From Burkholderiales bacterium (GTDB lineage: Bacteria; Pseudomonadota; Gammaproteobacteria; Burkholderiales; SG8-39): a stretch of 5,784 nucleotides of DNA. Positions 5,654 to 5,784 of this stretch are shown in pieces. The stretch lies in NCBI GenBank assembly GCA_005777205.1, contig SXNB01000226.1:1-5784 (forward strand), in the 5' to 3' direction. Positions within the stretch are counted from its first letter, which is position 1; each line of letters starts with the position of its first letter. The notes under the pieces were generated by a model that was not told the origin of the DNA, ran no database searches, and saw only the letters and a list, made by a program, of their open reading frames with translations. A program made the position numbers and the translations under genes.

Positions 5654-5784
5654 ACGTGTACCACGAGCAGACCCGGCCGCTGGTCGATTTCTACTCCGGC
5701 TGGTTCAGCCGCGATCCCGCCGCCGGGCGCTACATCCGGGTGGCCGGTATCGGCAAGGTGGAGTCGGTGCGCGACGCCATCCTC
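5653..5784 (+). CDS. adk: Adenylate kinase, C-terminal fragment
   Basis: Reading codons from 5653 gives DVYHEQTRPLVDFYSGWFSR, then DPAAGRYIRVAGIGKVESV and RDAIL to the window edge. This is the C-terminal end of adenylate kinase, which interconverts ATP + AMP and two ADP. The family has the same layout (YH-x-QT-x-PL-x-x-YY, then Y-x-x-(I/V)-x-G-x-x-x-V-x-x-(V/I)-x-x-x-(I/L)), beginning just after the Arg pair of the LID/core junction. About the last 44 residues before the C-terminus are present; the stop lies beyond the edge. Nothing upstream encodes the rest of the protein: there is no P-loop, NMP-binding or LID domain. The frame differs from that of lptB, so the two do not make a fusion protein. 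This is either a broken gene joined by rearrangement or the right arm of an assembly chimera. Confidence 0.8.

Noticed and set aside
5555..5784. A single novel LptB-adenylate kinase fusion protein
   Set aside because: The adenylate kinase residues are read in a different frame from lptB, so no fused product would be made.
1..5784. CRISPR array, tRNA or rRNA genes, insertion sequence, or phage or defence system
   Set aside because: Reading both strands showed no spaced direct repeats, cloverleaf-like sequence, transposase motifs, terminal inverted repeats or defence-associated domains.

Overview
The window looks like chromosomal DNA from a GC-rich Gram-negative proteobacterium, most likely a betaproteobacterium of the Rhodocyclales type. 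The evidence is the very high GC content, the dense GTG/ATG starts, and the arrangement of a KefB/C-type antiporter gene divergent from kdsD-kdsC-lptC-lptA-lptB. That arrangement is familiar from betaproteobacteria. The taxonomic call is inference from gene content and order, not from a search.

Left part (1-698): the 5' portion of an mlaF-like gene runs leftward off the window edge (phospholipid trafficking ABC ATPase). About 100 bases of intergenic DNA follow. Then the first 55 or so codons of a second, unrelated ABC ATPase run rightward and break off immediately after the Walker A motif. A bidirectional hairpin terminator (697-725) separates this from the next gene.

Centre (736-2664, minus strand): a full-length CPA2-family monovalent cation:proton antiporter with C-terminal RCK (TrkA-N and TrkA-C) domains. 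Its start codon is problematic.

Right part (2782-5653, plus strand): a tight operon for lipopolysaccharide core synthesis and LPS transport. KdsD makes arabinose-5-phosphate, the Kdo precursor. KdsC dephosphorylates Kdo-8-phosphate. LptC and LptA form the inner-membrane anchor and periplasmic bridge that carry LPS outward. LptB, the motor ATPase, begins at 5555 with an ATGA overlap. LptB continues recognisably for only about 33 codons. At about 5653 the DNA becomes the C-terminal coding region of adenylate kinase in a different reading frame, and it stays so to the window end.

The genes are ordinary envelope-biogenesis genes and I see no new biological system. The striking feature is structural: two ABC-ATPase genes are cut at or next to the P-loop-coding segment, at about 672 and about 5653. 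Because LptB and Adk are normally essential single-copy genes, the right-hand junction is more likely an assembly chimera (for example of a metagenomic contig) than a real rearrangement, but only reads can settle that.
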